64,000 nt of DNA from Bradyrhizobium sp. ISRA464 (GCF_029910095.1 NZ_CP094526.1:868001-932000), one strand, 5' to 3'; counted from the stretch's first letter, positions 1 to 8,360 are shown. Made by a program: numbers and translations. Notes: a model not told the origin generated them from the letters alone.

Positions 1-18
1 TTTAGCGGAGGATGCGCG

Positions 19-252
19 ATGAGGCTATTGATCGAGATCGCGGCCGCAACCTTGCTCGTGGTCTGCATCAGCGCCACGAGCGCCGCTTACGCCGCAGGCA
101 AGATCGGCCGCAGCGCCGACGGACTGAGCTGCCGCTTCAGCGTGACACCGAACGCCACCCCGGCCGCCCGCTGTGCTGCGATCAAGCGGCAATGCGGCGG
201 CAAGTTCTACGCGAACGCATGCGGCGACAAACTGCTGTCGGCTGCAAGCTGA
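19..252 (+). CDS. Small secreted Cys-containing hypothetical protein
   Basis: A 77-residue protein of unknown function. Residues 1-25 form a typical signal peptide (positive start, hydrophobic core ending AAYAA), so it is probably exported to the periplasm. The mature part of about 50 residues has four cysteines (near 38, 51, 58 and 67), which could form two disulfides. The start is supported by GGAGG seven bases upstream. It stands alone; the next gene is on the other strand. I do not recognise the family. Confidence 0.6.
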   Translation: MRLLIEIAAATLLVVCISATSAAYAAGKIGRSADGLSCRFSVTPNATPAARCAAIKRQCGGKFYANACGDKLLSAAS

Positions 253-456
253 GCCGCTCGCGCAGGCCGCAAGACGGCTGGTTCATTCGCGCGCGGCGGC
301 CGGTTCAAACACGCGTTTTTCCAGGTGGCGGCCCGCGCGCCGCGCGCATCGGGAACACCGTGGTGATACGGATTTCCAAGGCTTAACGAGTTCCTTACAA
401 AATCGACTGCCGCGCGTGGGGCAGGCGCATTTCATACCGAAGCAATTTTTACGGCC

Positions 457-486
457 GGGCCGCTGACATCGTTCAGCGGCCCTTAT
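457..486 (+). terminator. Terminator-like hairpin
   Basis: A perfect 10-bp stem (GGGCCGCTGA at 457-466 pairs with TCAGCGGCCC at 473-482) with a 6-base loop, followed by TTATT. It lies about 200 bases after the stop of the small secreted protein, so it may end that transcript or an unrecognised small RNA. Confidence 0.5.
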
Positions 487-548
487 TGCTCTTGAAGGGC
501 GCGCGAGTTGATTGGCTGGGTGCGTGAAGTCCTGTTCCGCTCCAACAT

Positions 549-582
549 CGTCGTCCTGGCGAAAGCCAGGACCCATTACCCC
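549..582 (+). repeat. Left copy of 34-bp inverted repeat flanking GIY-YIG gene
   Basis: It begins CGTCGTCCTGGCG and ends CCCATTACCCC, with an internal hairpin (TCCTGGC/GCCAGGA). The 34 bases are the exact reverse complement of 913-946, and the pair encloses the nuclease gene. Variants of the same repeat occur upstream of polA. Confidence 0.8.
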
Positions 583-587
583 GCCCG

Positions 588-878
588 TCAAATGAGGCCC
601 GACCGGTCGTTCCAGTCGGGATTTTCTGCTTCGATCAATTTGATCTTCCACTCGCGTTTCCAGAACTTCAGTTGCTTCTCACGCGCAATGGCTTCCTGCG
701 GCGTGGCGAATTCTTCCACATGAACGAGACGGAAGATCTTGTACTTCTGCACGAACCTGGAGCCATGACCTGAACGATGCTGTTCGAGCCGCGTCCGAAG
801 GTCGTTGGTGACGCCGATGTAGAGCGTTCCGTGATGATGGCTTGCCAAGATGTAGACGTAGTAGCTGCCTGCACTCAT
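588..878 (-). CDS. GIY-YIG nuclease family protein (UvrC N-terminal-like)
   Basis: A 96-residue single-domain protein. The GIY-YIG signature is read as YYVYIL near residues 6-11 and LYIGVTND near 19-26. A following arginine-rich helix (DLRTRLEQHRSG) and the EAIAREKQLKFWKREWK segment are typical of short standalone family members. The catalytic Tyr and Arg are present. The ATG at 878 is preferred over an in-frame GTG at 896. It may act as a DNA endonuclease, but the biological role of these small proteins is poorly known. The gene fills the interval between two perfect 34-bp inverted repeats, so gene and repeats may form one mobile or repeat-processing unit. Confidence 0.85.
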   Translation of the reverse strand: MSAGSYYVYILASHHHGTLYIGVTNDLRTRLEQHRSGHGSRFVQKYKIFRLVHVEEFATPQEAIAREKQLKFWKREWKIKLIEAENPDWNDRSGLI

Positions 879-912
879 GGGTCGGCTCAAGCTCACAAGA
901 TGACGACCTGCC

Positions 913-946
913 GGGGTAATGGGTCCTGGCTTTCGCCAGGACGACG
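913..946 (-). repeat. Right copy of 34-bp inverted repeat flanking GIY-YIG gene
   Basis: Exact reverse complement of 549-582. The similarity stops abruptly at both edges of the 34 bases, as expected for a discrete element end. Confidence 0.8.
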
Positions 947-1075
947 TCCTTGGATGGTGCTATTAACTCCATCGGAACAAATTAAGAACACTTTAGCAAG
1001 TCTTTGATATATCATTGTGATTCGACGCCTGCGCCGACACAATATCTATGGTCTATCAGCCTCCGCGAGGACTAC

Positions 1076-1507
1076 ATGTCCACCATCGCCTTTGATCAGT
1101 TTGCCCTCACCCGCATTGCGGATTTCGCCCGCTCGTTGTCGCGGCTGCATCAGGCCTCGCGGCGCCAATGGGTCGATGACGACCAGCTCGACCGCGAGTT
1201 CAACGCGGTCTGCATGTCGATCTGGGGCTACACCACGGACGATTTCAGCGACGATCTGTTCTCGCTCGAGGATCACGCCTGGCTCGATTCGCTCGACGAG
1301 GCGCACGCGCGCATCTTCGCCGCCGAGCAGGGCTACGATCTCGTCGACGATCACGGGATGCTGACGGACTGGTGGGGCTATTGCTGGATGATCCTCGCCG
1401 AGAAGCGCGGCATCCTCAATCCGGAGAACCGTGCCGCCGCGCGCGCGGCGATCGAGGACAAATATCGGGCCGCGCCAAACGTGATCGGCGTGATCGTCGG
1501 GCGGTAG
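1076..1507 (+). CDS. Hypothetical acidic protein
   Basis: A 143-residue soluble, acidic protein with no signal peptide or membrane segment and no motif I recognise. It is rich in Asp and Trp (for example DDFSDDLFSLEDHAWLDSLDE near residues 60-80). The ATG at 1076 is preceded by GAGG at a suitable distance; an upstream in-frame start at 1004 lacks such a site. It stands alone and converges with the DUF2865 gene. Confidence 0.65.
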   Translation: MSTIAFDQFALTRIADFARSLSRLHQASRRQWVDDDQLDREFNAVCMSIWGYTTDDFSDDLFSLEDHAWLDSLDEAHARIFAAEQGYDLVDDHGMLTDWWGYCWMILAEKRGILNPENRAAARAAIEDKYRAAPNVIGVIVGR

Positions 1508-1571
1508 CACTGGTCGGGTCGATATTCCGGCTTCGATGCTCTGCATCGCCCCGGAATGACGGCGCGAGCCG

Positions 1572-2405
1572 TCAGTTCGCTTGCGCCCGCTTGGCCGGCT
1601 TCGGCGCCGTGGTTTTCGGCACCGCCGAGGACGGGGCCGAGGGCGCGGCGTCGCGGCTGGTTTCCGGCGGCGGCGCGTCGCTGGCGACATCGGCGCTGAC
1701 CGGCGCGACCTTCATTTCACCGAGCCGGGCGCGGACCGCTGCCGTCAGCCCGGGATAGGACGCGACCGGCGTGAAGTCGAACGCCTGGTCGTTGCCGACG
1801 CGGATGCCGGTATAGGCGACAAGTCCGTCGGTGGTGGCGACTACGTCGCCGGCACGCAACGAGGCGTCGAGTGCGAGGTCGACCGGCGCAAGGCCGGCCG
1901 GATCGCGGCCGTTGCAGGTGCAGTCGGCGCGCAGCGCCTTGCGATAGGCGTAGGCGTTCTCGCTGTCGGCGTAGCGCTCGCCCGCGGTCGACGAGGCGCT
2001 GTCGATATTGCTGCCGTAGTAAACCTTGGTTGGGCTCGCCGGGCAGAAGGCCTGGCAGAGCTGCACCGGCGTGGCGTTGCCGCGCATGGTCAGCGGGAAA
2101 TACTTGCCGTCGCAGCTGCGCACGCAGAAGGCCGGCCCCGATCCGGCGACGCGCGGCGCGGACACCGGCGCGGACGGCCGTTCAGCCTGCTGATTGAGGC
2201 CGAACGGGTCGGCAAAGAAATTGGCTTGCGGCGGGGCCTGGCGCGCCTGTCGCTTTTGCCCACCGCCGAAGAAGAAGTCGAGCAGGCCCTCGGCCGATAC
2301 GCGAGCAGGCATGCACATGGTGACGCCCGCCAGCGTCGCGGTCACAAGCATCACGCGACGCTGCATGCGCCGATCATTCAATCCTGTACGCAACGCTCGC
2401 TCCAC
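1572..2405 (-). CDS. DUF2865 domain-containing exported protein
   Basis: A 277-residue protein. An N-terminal hydrophobic segment (about 18-38, ending in the MPARVSA region) looks like a signal sequence, and the true start may be the internal Met at 14. The core (about 90-175) carries conserved-looking cysteines in CVRSCDGKYFPL, CQAFCP and CTCNG, which match the DUF2865 family of alphaproteobacterial exported proteins as I remember it. The C-terminus (from about 240) is a Pro/Ala-rich tail. Function unknown; the cysteine-rich core suggests an extracytoplasmic structural or cell-wall role, which is inference. Confidence 0.75.
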   Translation of the reverse strand: MERALRTGLNDRRMQRRVMLVTATLAGVTMCMPARVSAEGLLDFFFGGGQKRQARQAPPQANFFADPFGLNQQAERPSAPVSAPRVAGSGPAFCVRSCDGKYFPLTMRGNATPVQLCQAFCPASPTKVYYGSNIDSASSTAGERYADSENAYAYRKALRADCTCNGRDPAGLAPVDLALDASLRAGDVVATTDGLVAYTGIRVGNDQAFDFTPVASYPGLTAAVRARLGEMKVAPVSADVASDAPPPETSRDAAPSAPSSAVPKTTAPKPAKRAQAN

Positions 2406-2524
2406 CCAACAGAAAGCGCCGTGGCGATCGCTGCCCCGGCACGATTCACCCTAGTGTGGGATGGTAAACGAGCGATTGATTGTGGTGAATCTACGGAGGG
2501 AAGCAGCGTGCGGCTGGTTCCATT

Positions 2525-2556
2525 CGTCATGCCCGGGTCAAACCCGGGCACGACGA
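2525..2556. repeat. REP-like palindrome downstream of pyrE
   Basis: The sequence reads CGTCATGCCCGGGT, CAA, ACCCGGGCACGACG: a near-perfect palindrome of a class repeated elsewhere in the window (45058-45150, 48137-48221). It lies just past the pyrE stop and could help end its transcript. Confidence 0.6.
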
Positions 2557-2575
2557 TAGAGGATGCGGTGAGAAC

Positions 2576-3139
2576 TCAGCCCCTTAGAAACTCGCCTGCC
2601 GTGTACAGCGCGCGGAACGGCAGTCCGGCTTCTGCAAAGGTTTCGGTTGCGCCTTCCTCGCGGTCGACCATGGTGAAGACGAGCGCGACTTCTCCGCCGG
2701 CCTCGCGCACGGCTTCCACCGCCTTCAGCGCCGAGCCGCCGGTCGTGGTGACGTCCTCCACGATCACGATGCGCTTGCCTTGAAGCGTCTCGCCCTTGGC
2801 GAGTCCTTCGACCGAGAGCCGCGCGCCATGTTCCTTCGGCTTCTTGCGCACGAAGAACGCCGCGATCGGGTGGCCCTTCAGCCAGGAGAGCTGTGCGATG
2901 GCGCCGGCGAGCGGCACCGCGCCCATCTCGAGGCCACCGACGAAATCGAGCTTGTCGTCCTTCAGCGCCTCATAGGTGAGCTCGGCGAGCAGCGCCGCGC
3001 CTTCGGGGTCGAGCATCGTCGGCTTCAGGTTGAAATAGAAATCGCTCTTGCGGCCCGAGGCCAGCGTGATCTCGCCGCGTCCAAACGAACGCTTGCGAAT
3101 GATCTCGGCGAGGCGGGCACGGGAGGCTGATTTCGACAA
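2576..3139 (-). CDS. pyrE: Orotate phosphoribosyltransferase
   Basis: Catalyses orotate plus PRPP to OMP in de novo pyrimidine synthesis, in the cytosol. The 187-residue length is normal. The PRPP-binding loop is visible at residues 123-137 ([15 protein letters not shown]). The substrate region [13 protein letters not shown] (about 27-39) and the flexible loop with RKKPKEHG (about 98-105) are also typical of PyrE. It is a single gene on the minus strand with no other pyrimidine gene nearby. A REP-like palindrome follows its stop. Confidence 0.95.
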   Translation of the reverse strand: MSKSASRARLAEIIRKRSFGRGEITLASGRKSDFYFNLKPTMLDPEGAALLAELTYEALKDDKLDFVGGLEMGAVPLAGAIAQLSWLKGHPIAAFFVRKKPKEHGARLSVEGLAKGETLQGKRIVIVEDVTTTGGSALKAVEAVREAGGEVALVFTMVDREEGATETFAEAGLPFRALYTAGEFLRG

Positions 3140-3307
3140 GGTTTTTTCCTACGGGTTCGAGGCGGGCGGCAATGTATCGGCGCTTTTCGCCACATTCCAG
3201 CGCGGAAATTACGCCGTCAACAGCGCCCGCGCGGCGATTTTCGGCGGACACATGTGCGGAAAGCGCGGGTTGTGCCGCCTTCCGGTTCCCCGTAAGCAGG
3301 CGCCAAA

Positions 3308-3343
3308 GCTGAGATCATGTTGCGGTTGCATCATGATCTCAGC
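3308..3343. repeat. Perfect 12-bp stem-loop
   Basis: GCTGAGATCATG (3308-3319) pairs exactly with CATGATCTCAGC (3332-3343) across a 12-base loop. It lies in the gap between divergent pyrE and the GST gene. It could be a structured leader or a repeat; no neighbouring base composition marks it as a terminator. Confidence 0.55.
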
Positions 3344-3405
3344 TCATTGATCGAGCATGAAAGTCGGCGTCCACTTTTCCGGATCATGCCCGCGGGGAAG
3401 CGAAA

Positions 3406-4032
3406 ATGACCATCGAACTCTACACCTGGAACACGCCGAACGGCCGCAAGATTTCGGTGGCGCTGGAGGAAATGGGGCTGCCCTACAAGGTGATCCCGGT
3501 GAACATCACCAAGGGCGAGCAGATGGCGCCCGCCTTTCTCGAAATCAGCCCAAACAACAAGATCCCCGCGATCGTCGACCCCGATGGCCCCGGCGGCAAG
3601 CGCGTCAGCATCTTCGAGTCAGCCGCGATCCTGCTCTATCTCGGCGAGAAGACCGGCAAGTTCCTGCCGAAATCGCTGGCGGACCGGATTCCGGTCTATG
3701 AGTGGCTGATGTGGCAGATGGGCGGTTTCGGCCCGATGCCGGGGCAGGTGCACCATTTCATCGCGCTGGAGAACGAGCAGGACCGCGCCTATGGCCTCAA
3801 GCGCTACATGGCCGAGACGCGGCGGCTCTATGGAGTGCTGGATCGACGGCTTGCGGGGCGCGAATTCGTCGCCGGCGATCTCTCGGTTGCCGATTTCGCG
3901 ATCCTCGGCTGGGCCTGGCGTCACCCGCGCCACAAGGTGGATCTGGCCGATTTCCCCAACGTCAAGCGCTGGTACGACGCGCTGATGGCCCGCCCTGCGA
4001 CGAAGCGGGGCATGGAAGCGAAGCTGGATTGA
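3406..4032 (+). CDS. Glutathione S-transferase, YfcG/nu-class-like
   Basis: A 208-residue cytosolic GST. It has an N-terminal thioredoxin-like domain (about 1-85) opening with LYTWNTPNGRKISVALEEMG and a helical C-terminal domain (about 95-205). The ISPNNKIPAIVD stretch and the FESAAILLYL glutathione-binding segment match E. coli YfcG as I remember it, including the MWQMGGFGPMPGQ motif. Such proteins have disulfide-bond reductase activity and no catalytic cysteine. It is a single gene, followed by a palindromic element that separates it from the convergent LysE gene. Confidence 0.88.
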   Translation: MTIELYTWNTPNGRKISVALEEMGLPYKVIPVNITKGEQMAPAFLEISPNNKIPAIVDPDGPGGKRVSIFESAAILLYLGEKTGKFLPKSLADRIPVYEWLMWQMGGFGPMPGQVHHFIALENEQDRAYGLKRYMAETRRLYGVLDRRLAGREFVAGDLSVADFAILGWAWRHPRHKVDLADFPNVKRWYDALMARPATKRGMEAKLD

Positions 4033-4052
4033 GGGGGCGCTGAGCGCTCTTG

Positions 4053-4193
4053 CCTTCTCCCCTTGTGGGAGAAGGTGGCTCGCATCGACAGATGCGAGCC
4101 GGATGAGGGGTCTCTCTCCGCGGAGGCAGACCCCTCATCCGGCTTCATCTCGCTTCGCTCGATTTCGCCACCCTCTCCCACAGGGGGAGAGGG
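4053..4193. repeat. Composite REP-like palindrome between convergent genes
   Basis: A 140-base imperfect palindrome. The outer arms are CCTTCTCCCCTTGTGGGAG and CTCTCCCACAGGGGGAGAG. The inner arms are around GATGAGGGGTC and GACCCCTCATC. It sits between the stops of the GST and LysE genes and probably acts as a bidirectional terminator. Related elements occur at 21841, 25711 and 34852. Confidence 0.7.
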
Positions 4194-4199
4194 TACTTG

Positions 4200-4835
4200 C
4201 TACGCCCTGCGCGCCTCGAGTGCCATCTTCACCGCGAGCCCCGTCAGCACGGTGCCCATCAGCCAGCGCTGCACGAGCAGCCAGGTCGGGCGCGTGCCGA
4301 GGAACACCGCGATCGAGCCTGCGGCAAGCGCGATCATCGCGTTGACGCTGACGCTGATCGCGATCTGGATTGAGCCGAGCGCGAGCGACTGCGTCAGCAC
4401 GCTGCCGCCGGCGGGATCGATGAACTGCGGCAGCAGCGCGAGATAGAGCATCGCGATCTTCGGGTTGAGCAAATTGGTGACGAAGCCCATCGCGAACAGC
4501 TTGCGCGGGCCGTCGATCTTCAGCGTCTTGACCTGGAACGGCGAGCGACCGCCGGACTTCAGCGCCTGCCATGCCAGCCACAGCAGATAGGCCGCGCCGG
4601 CAAAGCGCAGCGCGTCATAGGCGTAGGGGATCGCGAACAACAGCGCGGTGATGCCGAATGCCGCGCACAGCATGTAGAACACGAAGCCGAGCGCCACGCC
4701 GCCGAGCGAGACGATGCCGGCCGCGGGCCCCTGCGTGATCGAGCGCGAGATCAGGTAGATCATGTTCGGTCCCGGCGTCAGCACCATGCCGAGGCAGATG
4801 AGCGCAAAGCCGAGCAACGCGGATGTATGGGGCAT
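4200..4835 (-). CDS. LysE/RhtB family amino-acid exporter
   Basis: A 211-residue inner-membrane exporter with about six hydrophobic segments. The N-terminal signature GMVLTPGPNMIYLISRS (about 15-31) is characteristic of the LysE/RhtB family, as is the later FVTNLLNPKIAMLYLALLPQF segment (about 114-134). The substrate is likely an amino acid or a similar small metabolite and cannot be read from sequence. The Met at 4835 is chosen because the upstream in-frame extension runs into the end of an IS1380 element that begins 31 bp upstream. That insertion probably displaced the original promoter. Confidence 0.87.
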   Translation of the reverse strand: MPHTSALLGFALICLGMVLTPGPNMIYLISRSITQGPAAGIVSLGGVALGFVFYMLCAAFGITALLFAIPYAYDALRFAGAAYLLWLAWQALKSGGRSPFQVKTLKIDGPRKLFAMGFVTNLLNPKIAMLYLALLPQFIDPAGGSVLTQSLALGSIQIAISVSVNAMIALAAGSIAVFLGTRPTWLLVQRWLMGTVLTGLAVKMALEARRA

Positions 4836-5374
4836 GACGGGGACTCGTGAGGGGATGCACGCACTTCTAGCCCGCATTTCTCAGTGCGCCCCGACGGCGC
4901 GCATCACCAGTGGAGGAGGATTCCACCCAGATAGTTGTCGATTGATCTGGTAGCTGACGAGCGGATCGGTCGGGTAACCGGCCGGTTCGAAGCCTCGTGA
5001 CAAAGGCCGCCTTGGGCGGTCGAGCAATCCAGCGGGCCGTAATATGAGTGAAGTCTGAGCAGGCCTCGAAAGTGAAGATGCGGATGCCGACCCGCCTGAG
5101 ATACGGGGAAGGCCGTGTGGATAGGGAAGCAATCGACGTGCGCACCTGTTTGATCCGCCGGGGTAGTGGACTCGGCACGCTGGAAGGGCGATGCGGGTAA
5201 TCGGGGGAGACCCGCAGCGGGCGGAGGTCGCGTCTTCAACGTCGCAATTGGCGGCGGCCTGCAGCGGGAGTCGGACAGGGACGCGGTACCGTTGAAACCG
5301 GGTAATGCCGGCGGAGGGAAGGTCCCTGACTTCTGGTGTGCTTTCAAAGACGGTGAGGAAACAGGTGATTGGCG

Positions 5375-6697
5375 ATGAGCCTCGAAACGCCTGAAAGGAT
5401 CAGGACCCTTCAGAGAAAGCTCTATTGCAAGGCGAAGGCGGAGCCTGCCTACCGCTTCTATTTGCTCTACGACAAGATCTGCCGTGAGGACATTCTGCGC
5501 CACGCCTACGCGCTGGCCCGTGCCAATGCGGGTGCGCCTGGTGTTGACGGGGTGACCTTTGAGCAGATCGAGGCGTCGGGCGTGGAAGCATGGTTAGCGG
5601 GGCTGCGCGAGGACCTCGTTTCGAAGACGTACCGACCCGATCCGGTGCGGCGGGTGATGATCCCGAAGCCCGGGGGAGGCGAGCGCGCGCTCGGCATTCC
5701 CACGATCCGCTGTCGCGTCATTCAGACTGCCGCCAAACTCGTGTTGGAACCGATATTCGAAGCGGACTTCGAGGACAGTGCTTATGGCTATCGTCCGCGT
5801 CGCAGCGCGGTCGATGCGATCAAGGAAACGCACCGGCTGATTTGCCGGGGCTATACCGACGTGGTTGACGCCGATTTGTCGAAATATTTCGACACGATCC
5901 CGCATTCGGACCTCCTCAAATCGGTGGCCCGACGCATCGTTGACCGGCATGTGCTGTGGCTGATCAAGCTGTGGCTGCAAGCGCCGGTCGAGGAGCGGGA
6001 CGGCAACGGGAAGCGGCGCATGAGTGGCGGCAAGAACAGCAAGCGCGGCACACCGCAAGGCGGTGTTGCAAGCCCGCTGCTCTCCGTCATCTATATGAAC
6101 CGGTTCCTGAAGCATTGGCGATTGACCGGACGCGGCGAAGCCTTCCGCGCCCACATCGTCTCGTACGCCGACGACTTCGTCATCCTCAGCCGCGGCTATG
6201 CGCACGAGGCTCTGGCGTGGACGAAAGCGGTGATGACGAAACTCGGGCTGACGCTCAACGAGGCGAAAACCTCGGTGAAGGATGCCCGGCGCGAGAGCTT
6301 CGACTTCCTTGGTTATAGCTTCGGGCCGCATCGGTACCGGAAAGATGGCCATTGGTATCTGGGCGCGAGCCCGTCCAAGAAGAGTGTTCAGCGGCTCAAA
6401 GCCAAGGTGAGCGATATCCTGGTCCCCGGCAACACCGGGTGCTGGCTTGACGTGCGTGACCGGCTCAATCGCTTGTTGCGAGGCTGGAGCACGTACTTCG
6501 GCTACGGCACTCGGAAACCGGCGTACCGGACCGTCGATAACCATGTGTACGAACGGGTCCGCGGATTCCTGGTCCGACGTCACAAGGTGCCGTCGCGTGG
6601 CACCCGCCTCTTCCCGCGAGAGGCTGTGTTTGGCGCGCTCGGGGTCTTGCACCTCCGACGCGTCCACTTGGGACCGCCGCCGTGGGCCTTGCACTGA
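5375..6697 (+). CDS. ltrA: Group II intron reverse transcriptase/maturase
   Basis: A 440-residue intron-encoded protein that assists splicing and reverse-transcribes the intron during retrohoming. The reverse-transcriptase blocks are complete: KTYRPDPVRRVMIPKPGGGERALGIP (about 85-110), AYGYRPRRSAVDAI, DADLSKYFDTIPH (catalytic Asp), RGTPQGGVASPLLS, and the YADD box (VSYADDFVIL, about 265). The maturase (X) region follows (LLRGWSTYFGYG). I see no H-N-H endonuclease zinc-finger domain after it, so target cleavage would rely on other means, as in RmInt1-like introns. The start is ATG at 5375; TTG at 5369 is also in frame. The frame is intact, so the intron may be active. Confidence 0.93.
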   Translation: MSLETPERIRTLQRKLYCKAKAEPAYRFYLLYDKICREDILRHAYALARANAGAPGVDGVTFEQIEASGVEAWLAGLREDLVSKTYRPDPVRRVMIPKPGGGERALGIPTIRCRVIQTAAKLVLEPIFEADFEDSAYGYRPRRSAVDAIKETHRLICRGYTDVVDADLSKYFDTIPHSDLLKSVARRIVDRHVLWLIKLWLQAPVEERDGNGKRRMSGGKNSKRGTPQGGVASPLLSVIYMNRFLKHWRLTGRGEAFRAHIVSYADDFVILSRGYAHEALAWTKAVMTKLGLTLNEAKTSVKDARRESFDFLGYSFGPHRYRKDGHWYLGASPSKKSVQRLKAKVSDILVPGNTGCWLDVRDRLNRLLRGWSTYFGYGTRKPAYRTVDNHVYERVRGFLVRRHKVPSRGTRLFPREAVFGALGVLHLRRVHLGPPPWALH

Positions 6698-6708
6698 AGC
6701 CAGTCGGA

Positions 6709-6741
6709 AAGCCGGATGCGGTAGCTCCGCACGTCCGGTTT
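6709..6741 (+). ncRNA. Group II intron domain V catalytic hairpin
   Basis: A 33-base hairpin with the catalytic AGC triad at its base, a two-base CG bulge on the 3' side and a 5-base terminal loop. This is the ribozyme active-site element that defines group II introns. Confidence 0.88.
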
Positions 6742-6962
6742 GATGAGCGAGGAAGGGAAACGGGGCGTTGCCGAATGGCCCAAGCTACCGCGCCCTTCCC
6801 CGACTCTACCAGGGCCGACTGATCTGACAACACCGATTTGGTGTGCCAGTATGGCCATGAAGGGTTGCTGCGCGGGAAGGCGCGGCTGGCGGGATTAGGT
6901 TGTGGGTTTCTCCGGTGGGCCAGTTGGCGATGCCGCGGTTTGGCGCGTCGCAGCTTCGCGTG

Positions 6963-8360
6963 TCAGGCCGGCGAGGCGCGGGCTCCGGCGGCTTTGGCCA
7001 GGCGGTGCGCGGCGATGCCCCACGGTTCGGCGGCCGGACAGGCCGAGGCCATGGCGATCTTGATGCGGCGGACGCTGATGCGCACCAGTGCGCCGATCTT
7101 CAGGAGCTTGAGGCGGATGGTGCCGCAGGTGGCGTCCGCAAAGATGGTTTCGGCAAGGCCGATGCGCCTCAGGGCACAGATCAGCACATAGGCCATCGAG
7201 GCGAACCACAACCGCAGTTGGTTGGCGCGCATGGTCGCCGCGGAAGTGCGGTCGGCGTAGAGATCGAGCTGGCACTCCTTGATGCGGTTTTCCATCTCGC
7301 CACGGGCGCAGTAAATGTCCTCGTAGAGCTGCCGCGCACCCGCCTCGGCCCGCTTGAGCGAGGTCACGACGAAGCGCGGATTGGCTTCCCCTTTTGTCCA
7401 CTCCGCCTTGGCGACGACGCGGCGCCTTCGGCTCCAGGTGCCGCGCGTGCTCCACTGGAAGTCCTTGAAGCGGCGCGCCGGGCGGCCGGTCTTCTCGGCT
7501 GCAGCCCGCGCCGCGGCGAGCTCCTCTTCGATCATGGCGACCAGGCGCGTGTTGCGGGCGAGCCCGAACAGGTAATCCACGCGGTTCCGTTCGCACCACG
7601 CCATCAGCGCCTCGCGCGCAAAGCCACTGTCGGCGCGCAGCAGGATGCGCACGAACGGCCAGTGGACGCGGATTTGCCGGACAATCCGCTCGACCTCCGC
7701 GACGCTGCCCGCGCTGGCGTCAATGTCGGAGGGCCGCAGCTTGGCCGCCAACAGATGCCGGCCGCAGAACACGTACAGCGGCAGATAGCAGTAACAGTCG
7801 TAATAGCCGTGGAAGAAGCGTCCTTCCTGATGCCCGTGCAGCGGGTCGTCGGTGGCGTCGAGATCGAGGATGATCTGCGCCGGCGGTCGCTTGTGCGCCT
7901 CCAGGAATAGCGTCACCGGCAACGCCTCGATCGCCGCCGCGTCGTAGGCGATCTTGTGATAGCGCGAAGGCTCGTTTCGGCTCAGCTCCAGCCGGTTCAG
8001 CGTCGACTTGCCGGCCACCGGCGCGCAGTCCTCGCGCTTGGCCTCAAGCTTGCCCGCCAGCACCGCCATCAGCGGGTCGTGCCGCAGCTCGTCGTGATCG
8101 TTGAGATCTTCGTAGCCAAGTGCAATGCCAAAGACCCGTTGTCCGACCAACGTCCCGACCGCATGCTCGATCAAGTCCGGACGGCGATGATCGCGAAAGC
8201 AATCTGCAAAACGCCCCACCAGATCGATCGCTCGATCGGCGGCGCCCAGAAGCAGCGCTCCAGCGTCCGACGTCACCAGGCCAGCATCAAAGGCCGCTTC
8301 CACAGCCCGGCCTTCCACCACTCCAAAATCAAACCGTTCTGCGCTACACTCTGTCGGCAT
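6963..8360 (-). CDS. IS1380-family transposase
   Basis: A 465-residue DDE transposase. Visible family landmarks are SDAGALLLGAADRAI near the N-terminus, QIILDLDATDDPLHGHQEGRFFHGYYDCYCYLPLYVF (first acidic residues, about 155-190), LLRADSGFAREALMAWCE (second Asp, about 240) and the late YCARGEMENRIKECQLDLYADRTS (Glu region, about 350-375), all typical of IS1380 enzymes. It starts at ATG 8360; upstream codons start with TTG. The frame is intact and both terminal repeats exist, but the left repeat is broken by the intron, so transposition probably depends on intron excision or is blocked. Confidence 0.93.
   Translation of the reverse strand: MPTECSAERFDFGVVEGRAVEAAFDAGLVTSDAGALLLGAADRAIDLVGRFADCFRDHRRPDLIEHAVGTLVGQRVFGIALGYEDLNDHDELRHDPLMAVLAGKLEAKREDCAPVAGKSTLNRLELSRNEPSRYHKIAYDAAAIEALPVTLFLEAHKRPPAQIILDLDATDDPLHGHQEGRFFHGYYDCYCYLPLYVFCGRHLLAAKLRPSDIDASAGSVAEVERIVRQIRVHWPFVRILLRADSGFAREALMAWCERNRVDYLFGLARNTRLVAMIEEELAAARAAAEKTGRPARRFKDFQWSTRGTWSRRRRVVAKAEWTKGEANPRFVVTSLKRAEAGARQLYEDIYCARGEMENRIKECQLDLYADRTSAATMRANQLRLWFASMAYVLICALRRIGLAETIFADATCGTIRLKLLKIGALVRISVRRIKIAMASACPAAEPWGIAAHRLAKAAGARASPA

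Larger units (their letters stand above)
253..587. other. Gene-free stretch with a terminator-like hairpin and a repeat arm
   Basis: No convincing coding sequence. It holds a strong GC-rich hairpin at 457-482 and the left copy of the 34-bp inverted repeat (549-582) that flanks the GIY-YIG gene. Confidence 0.5.
4884..6809 (+). mobile_element. Group II intron inserted in the IS1380 left terminal repeat
   Basis: The 5' end is GTGCG (4884-4888), the group II consensus. Domain IV carries the reverse transcriptase gene. Domain V is at 6709-6741: an AGC triad at 6710-6712, a lower stem GCCGGA/TCCGGT, a CG bulge, and an upper stem TGCGG/CCGCA with loop TAGCT. Domain VI follows and the intron ends ...CTCTAC, with a candidate branch A at 6803. 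Both boundaries are confirmed independently: cutting here restores the IS1380 inverted repeat exactly. Length 1,926 bases. Confidence 0.92.

Noticed and set aside
5594..6694. 366-codon minus-strand frame in the intron
   Set aside because: Antisense to the intact reverse transcriptase, no motif.
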